From: Taxawa tesnikishii (nom. ined.)
Taxonomy: Eukaryota > Ascomycota > Dothideomycetes > Dothideales
Reading direction: 5' to 3'
Length of the DNA: 64,000 bases
Assembly (NCBI GenBank): GCA_030247885.1
Contig: JAPDRO010000011.1
Coordinates: 124,001 to 188,000 of the forward strand
Positions 10,171-21,382 of the stretch are shown here, one piece after another. Each line of letters starts with the position of its first letter. Positions within the stretch are counted from its first letter, which is position 1. The notes under the pieces were generated by a model that was not told the origin of the DNA, did not search any database, and saw only the letters and a list, made by a program, of their open reading frames with translations. The position numbers were made by a program, and so were the translations under genes.

Positions 10171-11631
10171 TCAGACTGTCAGTGGTGTAGGTAGTAGCCG
10201 GTGTCTGTAACAGCTGCGACTGAAACCACTAGAAGACATGATAGAATGAGGAACAATAGCCTTGACCCGAAGCCCCTTATCCGTTATGCTTCCTAACGGA
10301 CTTGACCTGGTACGTCGTCGAAACGAGAATGCGGTCATGCTCACCGCCGCTCCCCCATTTGGCGGCGAAGCGCTGATGATCTGATCGGTGCTGTCGGTAT
10401 CCGAATCCAAGTGGCTGGTGACAATCGTCTGGTTCTTCCTCGCAGGGCCCATCTCATAATCCTCGCGCAGGTTGTACGGCACGATGTTGTTGTCCAGCAA
10501 CTCGGGCGTCTTCGCATTGCTCCTTCCCGTCGTGTAGATCGCATCGTCGGTCTTGATATACGGGCCCTTGCTCGCACTACGGGCGCCGGAATTCGTGCTG
10601 AAGAATATCTTGAAGTGCTGGTCGAAGAAGGGGCGGAAGGTGGGCACGCAGGAGCATATGATGCACATTGCCGTCTCGATCTCGGACCAGATGATCGCGT
10701 CGACAAGGTCGTACGTGAGGTCTGAGTTTCCTTTTTGAGCAGCACGATGATGGATTTCAGCCGGATGATGCTGAAGATGCAAGTTGTGGAGCCTAACGCG
10801 AAGGTTATCGAGAGAGTGATCTTTTCCGTCGGTTAAGGGCGAGACCCCAGATGACCGGGATTGGCAGAGCGAGAATGAGGAGGTCGCCTGTGAACCGTGA
10901 GTGTCAGAGCGCGTGAAAAGCAGGGGAAAAACTTACTGATGGAGTTGATGACGCCGTTGGCGATGTAGAACGCCGGTTTGCTGATACACTTCGACTCAGT
11001 GATGAAGATGTTCCTACGCCGGTCAGTACGCGCTCTCCTATCGGTAGACTCCGTTTATCCTGCTCACCACTGTGCAGAGATTGGCGTGCAGGCAAAGATC
11101 TCGACGAAGACACCTGCGATGGAGTACCCGAATGTGAAGAACATGACGGCCCACCATTTCCACATGAAGTCCTGGATAGGAAACAGGCGGAGATAGAGCA
11201 GAAGAATTGACAGCTTTGCGAAGAACATGCACGAGCTGTAGAACAGCGTGCATGAGAAGTATATCTTAAGGAAGGTGGGCGAGAAGCTCGCAAGGGAACA
11301 TCCCAAAGATGCCGTCCGAGTCCGTACGCCACCATGCGTTGGAAGAGGCCCATGTCGCAGAGCCATAAGGCCAACGCGAACAGAACAACGTCTGTTGCGC
11401 ATGTGAGCTTGTGTCTCAGAGGAACTTGGAGACCTCGAGATGTTACTTACAATCATCCCATCCGACGGCTCTGACAATGTACGCTCGAGTGTAAATGCGG
11501 AGAGATACTATTAGGATGCATAGTGTGCTGCATGCGATGCTGCATGTGGTGAGCCTTGAGGCGATACTTGGAGGATCGATGAGATTGCTAGTAAAGCCAT
11601 GTGGCGCTGTCGTTGCTGGCGTTATTGCCAT
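10171..11631 (-). CDS. Rhodopsin-domain (fungal seven-helix) integral membrane protein, frame-disrupted
   Basis: Four exons (11631-11451, 11391-11068, 11013-10937, 10887-10171) code for a seven-helix protein of the 'rhodopsin domain' family common in moulds. Markers are the first helix with LRIYTRAYIVRAVGWDDY, the IYFSCTLFYSSCMFFAKLS and LLLYLRLFP segment, FGYSIAGVFVEIFACTPI, the KCISKPAFYIANGVINSI segment and DLLILALPIPVIW. The C-tail is long, hydrophilic and Ser/Thr-rich. Function in this family is mostly unknown; some members act in surface sensing. Three one-base losses break the frame, at a G3 run (11294-11296), a T4 run (10822-10825) and a T5 run (10732-10736). Adding one base at each gives a continuous 433-residue protein, so the gene is either recently damaged or carries consensus errors. 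Confidence 0.75.
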
Positions 11632-12698
11632 GTCTACGGCCCGCAACCTGGTTCGAGTCGACGCCTTACGTGGAAAGATGTGCGAAGTTCAAGAGAGGAT
11701 AGTAGAATGAAAGATGGAGAGCGTATTGCCTCTAGGCACGAGGACATGGGAAGGTGACTTATGTAGAGACACCAGAAAACCCTGCGCCAAGATACATATG
11801 TTCCGAAGAACTGGCTCTGAAGCAATTGACAGACAGCGACAGACCGTCAATGGACGTGAATAGCAGTCTGCCCTCCTCCCATGGATCCCGGCTTGGTCAA
11901 AGTGCCGGATCTGCACTATGCTATCCTTTCTGGGCTTGAAGCCCTGCTTTTGGGGGCATTAGCATCCTCCAATCTATAGCTAGGAAGCTGCGTTTAGCCA
12001 GCACATAGACCTGCAGAGGCCGAGCGGTCACAAGCACAGCGAGTCATGCATGCAAAGAAGACTTGGTTTCCTTCCTGGTTTGTTGAGCCTGCGGACTCTG
12101 CGCTATAGCTGTCTCGTGCAGAGCTCGAGACTTGCCACACCATTTTGCAGCTGCGCCGACGCCCAGCTCATGTTCCGGTGGATGTCCTCCTCCGCATGGC
12201 TGGATCTAAAACCAGTGTGTTACGAGTTCGGGCATGGTAGCAGACAAGAGTTCGGTAGGATGGTTCCGTAGGCAAGCACGCCGTCGTTGAATGCTGGAGG
12301 TTGACAGTCTTAAGATCGACACATGTTGTGGGTCTGTCCCAGGGACTTGGAAGACACCGTGCAGGCGGCTGCGGCGTTTCACGCTTAGCGTGGGCGGTGC
12401 TAAGACATTACACTAGAACTATATGAGAATTACCGATGGTGAAGTGCCGGCTTAGAGGCTTGCCTGCCGCAGCTCTGTTGTCGCTGTGCATTGCAACGAC
12501 ATCCCTGTCTCCGTCTTCACACATGCCACCGTACTGCTTAGAGCAAGATTATAACTTGAATGGAGGGTGCAGATCTCTGGTATTCAGACGCGGTCGCCTC
12601 AGACTCGCACAGGCGAGCGAAGCACTCCCTTATCGTTACTGTTACGTACACGCTTGGTGCGCCAAAATTTTGGCAGCAGCGAAGAACTCAGCAAGACA
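11632..12698. other. Intergenic stretch, no supported gene
   Basis: This about 1.07 kb stretch separates the rhodopsin-domain gene from the reductase gene. Short open frames occur on the plus strand (for example near 12436-12781) but have no domain signature or splice logic. It presumably carries the promoter of the rhodopsin-domain gene and the 3' region of the reductase gene. Confidence 0.5.
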
Positions 12699-13750
12699 TC
12701 AAGCGACTGCCTTCTTCTCCTTCTCCAGTAGCTCGATGTATTGAGGAATCAAGCTCTCGACCATTTCCTCCACACTCCTGAGCTTGATACCGAAGGTCTG
12801 TTCGGTTTTACTTGAATCGAAGAACACCTTCTTTGACGGTACGTTGCCTGTGTTTGGCAAAAGTCCAGACTTGACAGCCTCTGGGTACATCTCCTGGATG
12901 ATAGGTGTCACGTCATTCCAGGCGACGTTCCTGGAGAAAAGGAAGGTCTGACCACCGGGTATCTTCTCTTTGTTCAGCGCCATGAAGTGGAGGTCGACCA
13001 CATCGTCAATGTGCACCACAGCAGCAACCTCAGGAGGAGAGTTTGGCTCCGTCACGCCTGCGGCCATGCGCAGGAACAGTCCGTTCGAGGTGGAGAAAAG
13101 CTCTTTGACGGATTGTGCGAGCTCGCTCCTGCCCATGACATAAGTCGGGGCAAGGCAGACCATGTCGAATGCGGGCTTCTGTTCTTTCATCCATGCTTCG
13201 GAGCGGCGGAGCGCAGCAGTCTTTGATGCCACGTACGCGGCGAGGACATGAGGGTATGGGGGTCGTACTCGGGATTCCTGTCCTTTTCTGAGAGGGTTAC
13301 CGGTTCCGGAAGCTCCGGGCCGAGCAGAATCTCAGGAGTAATGTATGCGCCGCATGAGCTGGTCACGACGACTCGCTTGACGGTGCCGGAGCGCTTTGCG
13401 CTTTCTAGCGCGGACAGAGTGCAGTTGATAGCAGGAAGCACAATCTCGTCGTACTGATTTTCCGGCTCACAAAGCCCGAACGGAAGTGGCGAAGCGGTAT
13501 GAATGACATAGTCTGCTCCTTTGGTGGCCTCGTCGAGAGCACCGATGATACTGAGATCCGGGACGATGTAGTAAGAGATCGAAGACTCTTTTTGGAGTGC
13601 CTTCAGCACGGGATGGGATCGAAGGCCTTCGGCTTTTGCTTCGCTACGCACCACGATGCGCACGTTGTAACCAGACTTGAGTAATCTCAGCAGGATGCTG
13701 AAGCCAATGAAGCCGGTGGCTCCGGTGACGGCGATGGTTTCGTTGCTCAT
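12699..13750 (-). CDS. NAD-dependent epimerase/dehydratase, dihydroflavonol-4-reductase-like, one frame break
   Basis: An intronless gene starting at 13750 with MSNETIAVTGATGFIGFSIL, the extended-SDR nucleotide-binding motif (TGATGFIG). It continues through DYVIHTASPLPFG and VVVTSSCGAY to a catalytic Y-x-x-x-K (AAYVASKTAALRRSEAW), then CLAPTYVMG and a substrate-binding C-terminal half (HIDDVVDLHFMAL). The expected product is about 350 residues. Close homologues reduce aldehydes or ketones, often in secondary metabolism or detoxification. Just before the catalytic tyrosine (about 13235-13251) the frame slips by one base, so the two halves lie in different frames. One added base joins them perfectly. 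Whether that is an assembly slip or a true lesion cannot be told here. Confidence 0.82.
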
Positions 13751-14389
13751 TACTAGAAGTGGAGATGTCCCGATTCCGTTGGAGTTCCGCGCTGATTTGT
13801 GATATAACCTGTCGGAAGGAGTGAAGTGACTTTCTGGTTGCCTGGTACAGGAAGATCAACATACACCCCTAGACATATATGTAGAACCGTTGATATCTAT
13901 AGGCCGCTCTAATTAATATCAGTCCCACGGCCCTCTCAACGAACCCAAGTATGTGGTACACGAACTATTCCCGCAGTCCGCGATTCGTTTAGCCGCAGAA
14001 TTCGCGTCTCTAAAAGGTCTGGATCGTTGCCAGAGACCCTGGGCCTTATAAGACAGGCTGCTAAGGGAGGCCATTTCCTCTGCGAACGCACATGCGACTG
14101 TGGACAAATCCCAGACATACCGACTGTATGGTATGTCTTGACTGAGCGTTTCGTGAGGGACGTCCTGGACTGAGGCGGAAGGAGTTGTCGTCTGCCAAGC
14201 CGGAGAGCGCCGTATGCTTTCATCCTCAGTGAGACAAGACAACCTTGGAGAGGTTATTGATACCAATCCCTGTTTCGAGTGTTCTTTTCTTGTTTGCTCT
14301 TACCGGTATGAGTCTCCTTTTTTCGTGTGATCGGACGGACACACTACAGCCCCTAGAAGGGGTAAAATCACTGGTCATAGCGTTCTCGC

Positions 14390-14490
14390 CTACCATGCCC
14401 ACTCTGGAGGATACCATCCGACATGCGAACACGCCATGAAGCGCATCATACGAAGGGAATTGCCCAACAAGTATGAACATAGGTTCGATC
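14390..14490 (+). repeat. Diverged repeat, copy 1
   Basis: About 100 bp align by eye with 15538-15640. The best part is the block around 14408 compared with 15556, where TLEDTIRHAN in this copy corresponds to TFEGAVRHAK in the other. Most differences there are transitions, including several G-to-A, and the protein-level pattern is conserved. This suggests a relic of a duplicated coding segment rather than chance. Confidence 0.4.
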
Positions 14491-15537
14491 ATCCTGAGAC
14501 CAACGACAAGCGTTATGAGAATACCTACTGGGAGGCTATGGCGCGCAGTTACACGAACCACGCGCCCCTCTGCTCCCTGGAGGTCGTCGCTGTCTCCAAG
14601 CCTCTTCGACCCAATAGAGATCCAATGCCAGCCAACAGTGACATCTCTGAGGGCTAAGAAGCGATGACGGAAGAGCAAGAAGTAAGGAAAGCAAAGCTGG
14701 AAAAGTAAGCGAGGAACAAACGGAGGCAATAAGAGGCAGGAAGGCACGAAGGCACGAAGGTAGAAATCGTGATGCGAATCAACCACAATCGGAAAAATGG
14801 CAGAAATCTTGATGGACCGGCCGGAGCATCTTGTATAGGTAACGCTTGTAACGGCAAGATCGTAGGTCACATCGCAAACCAAGGCCGTTTCTACGTCAGG
14901 TTCAGGTTACTTTCTTATACCACTCTTTTTGGGCGTTAGACGCACCTCTGTCACAGAGGGCAATATAAGGAACCATGTTTCTAAATCCGTGATATGGATA
15001 TATGGGTGCGGTTTAGTCGTTGCAGCCTTTATGACAGCTGCGCGATGCTTTCCGCCAACCATAATTCGTCCGCTTTTGGCTTCGCACACATTTGCAGTAC
15101 ATATATGTTCAGTCGTTCGTTCTGGTTAACCATGGGTTCTCTTCTTTTCAAAAAGTCTTCTGTGTTTTGTGTCCTCCCGAACTCCAGAAAATCAGTTACG
15201 AAACAAGGATATCCGTGTTTGCAAAGGAACAACTGTCAGCCCAAGGAAACGAATCAGTCTCAACAGTCAACTGAAATCAGTGGATCTACGCTAACTACCA
15301 GCCTGCAAACCTGGCCGGTTCCGGAGACCATCGCAAGCAACCTGCACCGCCAGGAACGGGTCAACCTTGCGATCACCAATCCTTCCCACGCAGCTGAGCT
15401 ACTCACTGACGGCAAGTTACGCAAGGCTATGAGAAACCTGGCGGCGGCCTCCTTACTTCTCCCCGGTCCAGCGGACATCATACTACGGGCCAAACAAGGA
15501 CAAGTACCTACATTATGGAGGGTTCTCCATCATTCAA

Positions 15538-15640
15538 GCCGTTCGTGAGACTTTTGAGGGTGCCGTTCGACACGCGAAACGCATTACGAAGCACGTCATA
15601 ATAGGCGAGTACTACGCTGATTATGAAGAGGACCATGACT
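15538..15640 (+). repeat. Diverged repeat, copy 2
   Basis: This is the partner of the copy at 14390-14490, about 1.15 kb downstream in the same orientation. This copy keeps a longer open frame (upstream GGFSIIQAVRE, downstream HVIIGEYYADYEED) than the first, so it is the better preserved member. The family is not recognised. Confidence 0.4.
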
Positions 15641-16695
15641 GCTTCACCGAAAACCCCGGTCAGCCGCTTGCCTGGAAAGTCAACAACTCGCATTGTCTCG
15701 ATGGTGTTTTCTTATCGAAGATCATCGAACTCTGCCTCATCCATCGCCTTGCTGGGAAGTGGTTGCGTTTGGAGGAGATCCCATCGCTTCACCGTGGACG
15801 TAACCGCAAAGCAAAGACTCTGCTCCCCTTCTGTGAGTGTTGAACAACTTCGACGATAGTCCCCTCCCTTTGTGCTTATCGTTCCTCTTGCTGCTCGCAT
15901 TGTGCCCAGTGTAATCCTGCTCGTTGTGCTTGAACTTACCATCGCGACATGCTGGCTATTCTTTGTGTATCGCCATAACAGGGTGTCGGCAAGGTCACAC
16001 ATTGACAAGCATGGCCAGTTGAGCCATCTGTCTTCCGGCTTCTGTGTGTTGTTGAAAAGAGCACAGTCTTGATCCGCAACACCCTACCACAGCGCACGCT
16101 ATTCCAAGATACCTACCGTAGCTCTCAACCTCATCCTTGCTTCGTCCTTGCCTTAACCTTGCCTCATCCGTGTCCTTGGGCCGTATCCTCAGCAAACTCA
16201 ATTCTCCAGGCGGTGTAGCATACCACGCGGACCTTGGCACACGAAGCAATCCGCAATCTGGGCTTGGTCACCAAGAGACGAGCCGAAGAAACAAATTAGA
16301 CAATATCGGTGGAAGAATAGCGCTGAGAGTGAGGTTGGAATATCGAGGCAGGATAAGACGAAGTGGGTTGTTGACATACAACAAGAAGCTGAGGTTTCCG
16401 GCTGAGGTCGTAGTAGGAACTGTTTCTAAAGAGCTAGAAGGCGGTGAAGGTAGTAATGCGCTCGGACTAGAAGTGACAAAGCCTGTCGAAGCCAATGTGG
16501 AGTACAAAGACAATTATGAATGGGCAAGCGACGGAGTCAATCGTGCTGGAGGTCATGATACATGGACGAAAAGGAAGTTGAATTGGAGCTCGAAAGGGGT
16601 TTGAGAAAGAAGCTCGCAGCTGAAGAAGGTGCCATCATCGCGGCTACAACCGACAGCTCCCGGTCAGCCGGACGTCGTGAGTGGAGTGGTAATTT

Positions 16696-17424
16696 TTACC
16701 GTCGCCGATCGTTCGACTCATTGTTCTTATTATCATCTTCTTCAGTCTCCCTAAGGTGTACCTCCCCGTCCAGAACATCGTCACAATCACGCCCGTCGAA
16801 TTGGTATCCGACGTATCTGAGCGTCTCTTGACTTTCTTGCACCTGCATCCATTGTTGGTGTGTGAAAGCTGATTCAGGGTTGCTGCCCGGCGCGGTTCGA
16901 GGCTCCGACATAGTGTGCCCGGTTCGCACGCCGGTTGCTAAGTCGTACGGCTGGTTGGAGCTCTGATGTATGCCATCGGTCATGGATCTAGTACGTCGTG
17001 CTTCAGGTCGCGCATTCGCGGAGAGTTCCTGCGAGGATGTGTAGGCTGCGTTCATTTGCAGCCAGGCGACAAAGCCGGCGTTGTCCAAGCGGGAAGGTAC
17101 GGGAGCCTCGCGATGAGCGATAGCCTCTGCAGAGAAGTACTGGCCGCTCTGGTGGAGGCTTGTCGGGGCTAGGTCGGGGTGGGACGGAAAAGGCTCATGC
17201 ACGTATAGATCTTGAGCTTGAGGGGAGGTGGAGAGGGTATGTATCCAGTGCTGGTTGGAGTTGCCATATCTGATGTTCTCCGCTGATGCGTGGTAACTGG
17301 TCTGGTCGAGCAACAACGGGATCAGGTCCAAGCGTACTATACCGCTAGTCATACGGTGAAGCCGGTTATAATAAGTAACGTTGAAGCAGGTTGCATTGAT
17401 GTCTTTCTCGAAAGCGTCGTCCAT
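16696..17424 (-). CDS. Hypothetical protein, 242 residues
   Basis: An uninterrupted frame from ATG 17424 to a stop at 16696. The sequence is hydrophilic, Gln/Ser/Asn/Glu-rich and ends in an acidic then basic tail (EEDDNKNNESNDRRR). There is no signal peptide or membrane helix, and no domain is recognised. Immediately upstream on the same strand, at 17734-17453, is a short frame with paired cysteines (CIECNHWF, then CYAC) like a small zinc ribbon, ending near a GTACGT donor-like site. It could be a 5' exon, but I could not find a phase-compatible junction. It may be a lineage-specific gene. Confidence 0.45.
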   Translation of the reverse strand: MDDAFEKDINATCFNVTYYNRLHRMTSGIVRLDLIPLLLDQTSYHASAENIRYGNSNQHWIHTLSTSPQAQDLYVHEPFPSHPDLAPTSLHQSGQYFSAEAIAHREAPVPSRLDNAGFVAWLQMNAAYTSSQELSANARPEARRTRSMTDGIHQSSNQPYDLATGVRTGHTMSEPRTAPGSNPESAFTHQQWMQVQESQETLRYVGYQFDGRDCDDVLDGEVHLRETEEDDNKNNESNDRRR

Positions 17425-19594
17425 CTTGAAGCAGGAAAAGCATCCTCATATACTACGCGAACATCGCAATGGGGATGTTAAACGTACAACGACGGCCTGA
17501 TCTTCTTGCCGCGTCCATGTTGGATCGTTTTGGGCAAAAGGTAGTCCCCTGAGCACACGCATAGCAATAAACTAGGTTCACGTATGTCGAGAACCAATGA
17601 TTGCATTCTATGCATGTTCCCCAGGCAAAGGATACCTGAAGCATGCGTGTGTGGGTTGCATCGTAGATATGCTGATATGCAAGACGAGCGGGGACAGAAG
17701 TTCCTGCAGAAATATGCAGAGCCAGCCTAGGCAAATCAATGCCGAAAGGGTAAATGGTAAAGATGTCCCAAGGCGGACTGGGGTCAGAAACGTACGTAAA
17801 ATGTCTTCTCGCTGCCGAGTGACTGTCTCATCAGTTCACGCCGAGCATTCCGAACGCTCCTGCTACTGTCTAACAGATTTAAGGAACGTGGCCCGTGGGA
17901 CTGTGCAGGGCTTGCGTCATCCGGTATTTGGGTCAGCTCGGACTGACCTAAGAGCTGTTGCACGAACCTGCAGCGGGACAGTTGATCGATTCTGTGGCCG
18001 AGGATCCTGTGTAGGCTCAAGATTCAGGGCTAACCAATGAGAGCCTTGATCGTGGGCGGTGCGGTTTCCTCAGGCCAACTGATCTAAAAAAAAGAAAGAA
18101 AAGAAATGCTCCGCGCTGACTGGTCGTTCGTTGCCTTGTAAGGCCGCAAGCGCGCTCCTTAGTACCGGCACGCAGACCAATGCAATGTAGAGAACGCTGC
18201 TTGGCTAAATTGACGTGAGGATTCCGGGGAGGGACCTGGTCGCGTTTTCCCAATACGACGGTGTTCGATGGAGGTTGCCAGCCTGCATGGAGTCGAGTTA
18301 CCCAGCATACCGATTGCGGGTCACCCTTGAGCCGATCCGACTCTTTTGCCAAATGAAAGTAGAGGATTGTCGAGCGTAGCAAAGACACGCGTATGAGGCG
18401 TCGCCGACAAGCACTCGGAGTTGCCGTCAAGGACTGCCTCGGTTTCTGTCCGGTGCTCAACTTGATGCTGCTCTCAAACGACAACTGCTGTGAGCGTGTC
18501 TGGGACCGGTGAAGATGTATGAGTGCCTGAGAGGCACGATGACACAGGTGCGGCTGACCTCAACCAAGCTGGGACTAGGCTAATGCATGCAGATGTATGC
18601 ACACGGCCTGGGCTTCACGATAGTATGCAAGAATAGCCCATACCCCTGAGGTTGCGACCGGCTGTCTCATTCCACAAAACAAAACAAAACAAAGTGGTTT
18701 TCATCTTAGAAAAAGAAAAGGCGCGAGAGTAGCAAAACTGGAAAGACACGGCCTCCCTATACCGAGTAGAATTTACCTGCATGACTTTACCACAAGATAC
18801 GTACCTTTGTAGGTAGTTTATGACACGGCAACGCGCCAAGCACACGAGTCCACGTCCACGTCCTTCTACCACCGCCATCTCCCTAGATAATCTCCGTTAG
18901 AATCCATTCTACATGCACAGCATCAACATCACCCACTTGTAGCCATGAGGAAACGTTTGCCAATCTCCAGCCACTCACAACAATGGCAGGAAGTTCGAAG
19001 AATGGCGTTCCTCTGAGATAGAGTAGATGACCCCGGTTGCCGGGCCGCCGGGCACCTCCGGCGGCAAGGAGCGGCCCATCCATCCATTCACTGAACCACT
19101 CTTCCTGGACATGAACCTCAGGGACTCCTCGTCGTTGTCCGTAGACACTCCTGTTCAAACGTGTCGTCGTTGAAAAGGGAGCAGTTGAAGTGGCTCTAAT
19201 GCTCCAAGCCCCAGCTCCATTCAGCCGAAGGCCACAATTGCAACGGCCTAGCCCGGAATTGAATACACGGGTTAACAACCACACTAAAGCGCACCGTCCG
19301 CACGCCTCCACAGGGACGGCGGCACTTGTCCCTATCTCTCTAACCAATTCAAGATAGATAAACGCCATGGTACACCTTTATTTGCGTTCAAACCCCGCAA
19401 GGATGCGATAGAGAAATCAGCTATCTATATAAACACCTGAGATAGCGGTGTCTGTCCGCTCTCTGCCGGTCTCTCCACGCATATCGACAGAACCCATTGA
19501 CCTCCCGGAATCCTCCAGAGTATCAGTCAATCAGCCCTTCCCGGCGGATCCCAGCATATTTCCACTCCATAACCCCCCCCCCCGCAATCTCGCA
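17425..19594. other. Long stretch with no firmly supported gene
   Basis: It holds the paired-Cys minus-strand frame at 17453-17734 and two other minus-strand frames (18017-18484 and 18883-19368) without recognisable domains. An 11-base C run lies at about 19573-19583. Nothing else can be supported. Confidence 0.4.
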
Positions 19595-19852
19595 ATGTCC
19601 GCCTGGTCGAGAATCACGAGTCCGTCACCCGCAGCAACGCGAGCGCCAGCCCGGGATAACTGATGCAGCGTAGATGCGGTCCTGACCTCGAAATGGAACA
19701 AGCCCTTCCCCGTCACCCTGATCCCGTCGGCAATCGGCCTGTACCTGGCCGAGAAGCAAGGCGAGCGGCAGAAGCAGATCTTGGCAGAGATTCGCGCGCT
19801 GGGCGAGCAGGACATTGAGAAAGTCAAGAGCATTGCCGCGCATCCGAAATAG
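19595..19852 (+). CDS. Small conserved-looking protein, 5' structure unresolved
   Basis: The last 57 codons before the stop at 19852 look strongly coding: AVLTSKWNKPFPVTLIPSAI, then GLYLAEKQGERQKQILAEIR and an amphipathic helical tail ending AAHPK. The shape (short N-terminal segment, one hydrophobic patch, charged helix) resembles small mitochondrial inner-membrane proteins, but I cannot name it. In the same frame upstream, after MSAWSRITSPSPAA, there is an in-frame TGA just before GCAG at about 19667. The bases before it (ATAACTGATGCAG) look like a branch site and 3' splice site, so the real first exon is probably elsewhere upstream. Confidence 0.45.
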
Positions 19853-20268
19853 GGTGGGGGAGAGAGGTGTTTGGTTCTCGAGGATTGAGAAAATTGGTCT
19901 GGGCGATGCGAGAGGTGCGAAATGGAGCGGGGAAACGAGTCCGGCGCAGAATTGGCGATAATGGGTTCGTGACGAGAGAGAGAGACTTGACGCGAGGGAC
20001 ACGACGGTCGGCGGTCGGTCTGGTTGGACTCGTGAAAGGAGGTACAGTGCTGCTGTCAGTCAGCATGTGGAAATGGACCGCTGAGGTCCGCCCAAGCGAT
20101 GAGTACGGTTCAGACGGGATTGCCACAAGACTCGCGGTACAACATAGACCCTCAGGAATTGGTGGAAGGTTGACCATAAAGTTACGTTAGAGAAGTATAG
20201 GAAAAGAGCCATTCGACTACATCTCACGAGGTGTCGCCCAGGGACACAGCCTTCTCTCCTTTTGCTAT

Positions 20269-21382
20269 TCAGGCGTCGCCAGACGGAACAAAGACGGCGG
20301 TTCCGTTGATTTCTACCAGTTCAGCCCCGCCAGAAATGACAGTTTCGTTGTCAATCGCCGGAGCGTGGTGTCTGGCAACCTGTCCGTACGCAGGGAAGTA
20401 CTTGTCAAGCCAGGAGAGCACCTCCTCCGATCCTGGTGGTAGGGCCCATTGACTTCGTAAGCTCTAGACACTCACAGTCAGCACAACCACTCAGCGGATA
20501 AACAGGGGTTGACACGAGGGAAAAGGCATTCATGCTTACCGTAAGCGATATAGAAGAACGAGACGACGTTGACCCCCGCCTATGGCATGTGTGCGTTGCT
20601 GATGTCACGGATTAGGGGTGACGTGGTGCCGGATGCTCCGACGCTGGCACAGATGCTGTAGTTCTCTGCGCGCAGTGGATGAGCCAGCATGACCGCGCGC
20701 GCGTCCGTCACGATGCGTATCAGGCAGGTCAGATTCGGCTTTGTGGATGGGTTTTCAGTGATGAGAAGATTGGATACTTCCGATGATGCATTGGGTGCGG
20801 TCGGTCGCACGCACGGCATGTCGGAACCCAGCATTGTCACAGGCGTCGACTTCACCGCGGCGTTGCACGAGCGGTGTATCGGGGTACATATCGAGGATTT
20901 CCTTGGGAAGTGTTCTATTTGGCCCTGTCCCACGAGCGTTGTTCGGCTCTCTAGGAATTCGTTTCCTTCCGTAAACGGTAAAAATGACAGCACAGGAGAT
21001 TGGGCAAAGATGTATCGGTCTAATCGCTGGTGGTCACGACGACAGGAATGTCGAAGATGGTGGCGACGAATATATGTGTGAGAGCATCGCAATCCAGTAA
21101 AGGATTGGATCAAAGTCGCGTACTGTCGTGAAGAGACCGATTCAGAGATCGACGATCAAGAGCGTCTGGACGAACTCCTGTTCAGTACTCTTGATGCGAA
21201 GACACGGAATGAAGACTGGACCTACAGTTCTCGAGACGTCCAGACGCTCGAAGGGAACCGCTGCTGGCAGAGAACCATATAGGTGGGCGGCAGGAGGTTG
21301 TCTATATGCGGGCCCACCGTCTGCGTCGAACCGCAGCGAAGGCAGTCGAGGCCAGGAGGCGGAGGGTTGAGGAGAACTTCAT
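20269..21382 (-). pseudogene. Isochorismatase-family hydrolase, decayed, once secreted
   Basis: The remains of a cysteine-hydrolase (isochorismatase/YcaC-like) gene can be read in pieces. They are a signal-peptide start at 21382 (MKFSSTLRLLASTAFAA), LLIVDL then RDFDPILYWIAML, the core strand FDIPVVVTTS, EILDMYPDTPLVQRRGEVDA, DNAGFRHAVRAT, VMLAHPLRAENYSI, ASGTTSPLIRDISNAHM, GVNVVSFFYIAY and the tail SEEVLSWLDKYFPAYG to a stop at 20269. At least four frame changes and in-frame stops separate them. The catalytic motif, TDVC in active enzymes, reads TDAR here, so the nucleophile is gone. That loss cannot be explained by indel errors alone, so I call this a real pseudogene. One intron with GTAAGC donor appears near 20540. 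Confidence 0.75.

Larger units (their letters stand above)
13751..16695. other. Poorly coding region with a diverged duplicated segment
   Basis: No gene could be modelled over about 2.9 kb, although short peptide-like stretches occur in several frames. On the plus strand near 15470-15840 a frame without a start reads PPYFSPVQRTSYYGPNKDK and continues past YYADYEEDHDCFTENPG. On the minus strand at 15693-15508 another reads MRVVDFPGKRL then a hydrophobic helix. Both cannot be real. A related but more broken copy of the plus-strand segment lies near 14390-14490. The region looks like decayed coding sequence. Confidence 0.4.

Noticed and set aside
14226-14882. 218-codon minus-strand frame with hydrophobic stretches
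   Set aside because: It overlaps the better-preserved plus-strand repeat relation and has no domain; I could not find consistent splicing or relatives.
13751-16695. Strong RIP (repeat-induced point mutation) region
   Set aside because: Base composition stays near that of neighbours and no long TA-rich tract occurs; the few transitions between the two repeat copies are too little evidence alone.
18883-19368. 161-codon minus-strand frame
   Set aside because: No recognisable domain, no supporting splice or neighbour context; could be chance in a GC-balanced region.
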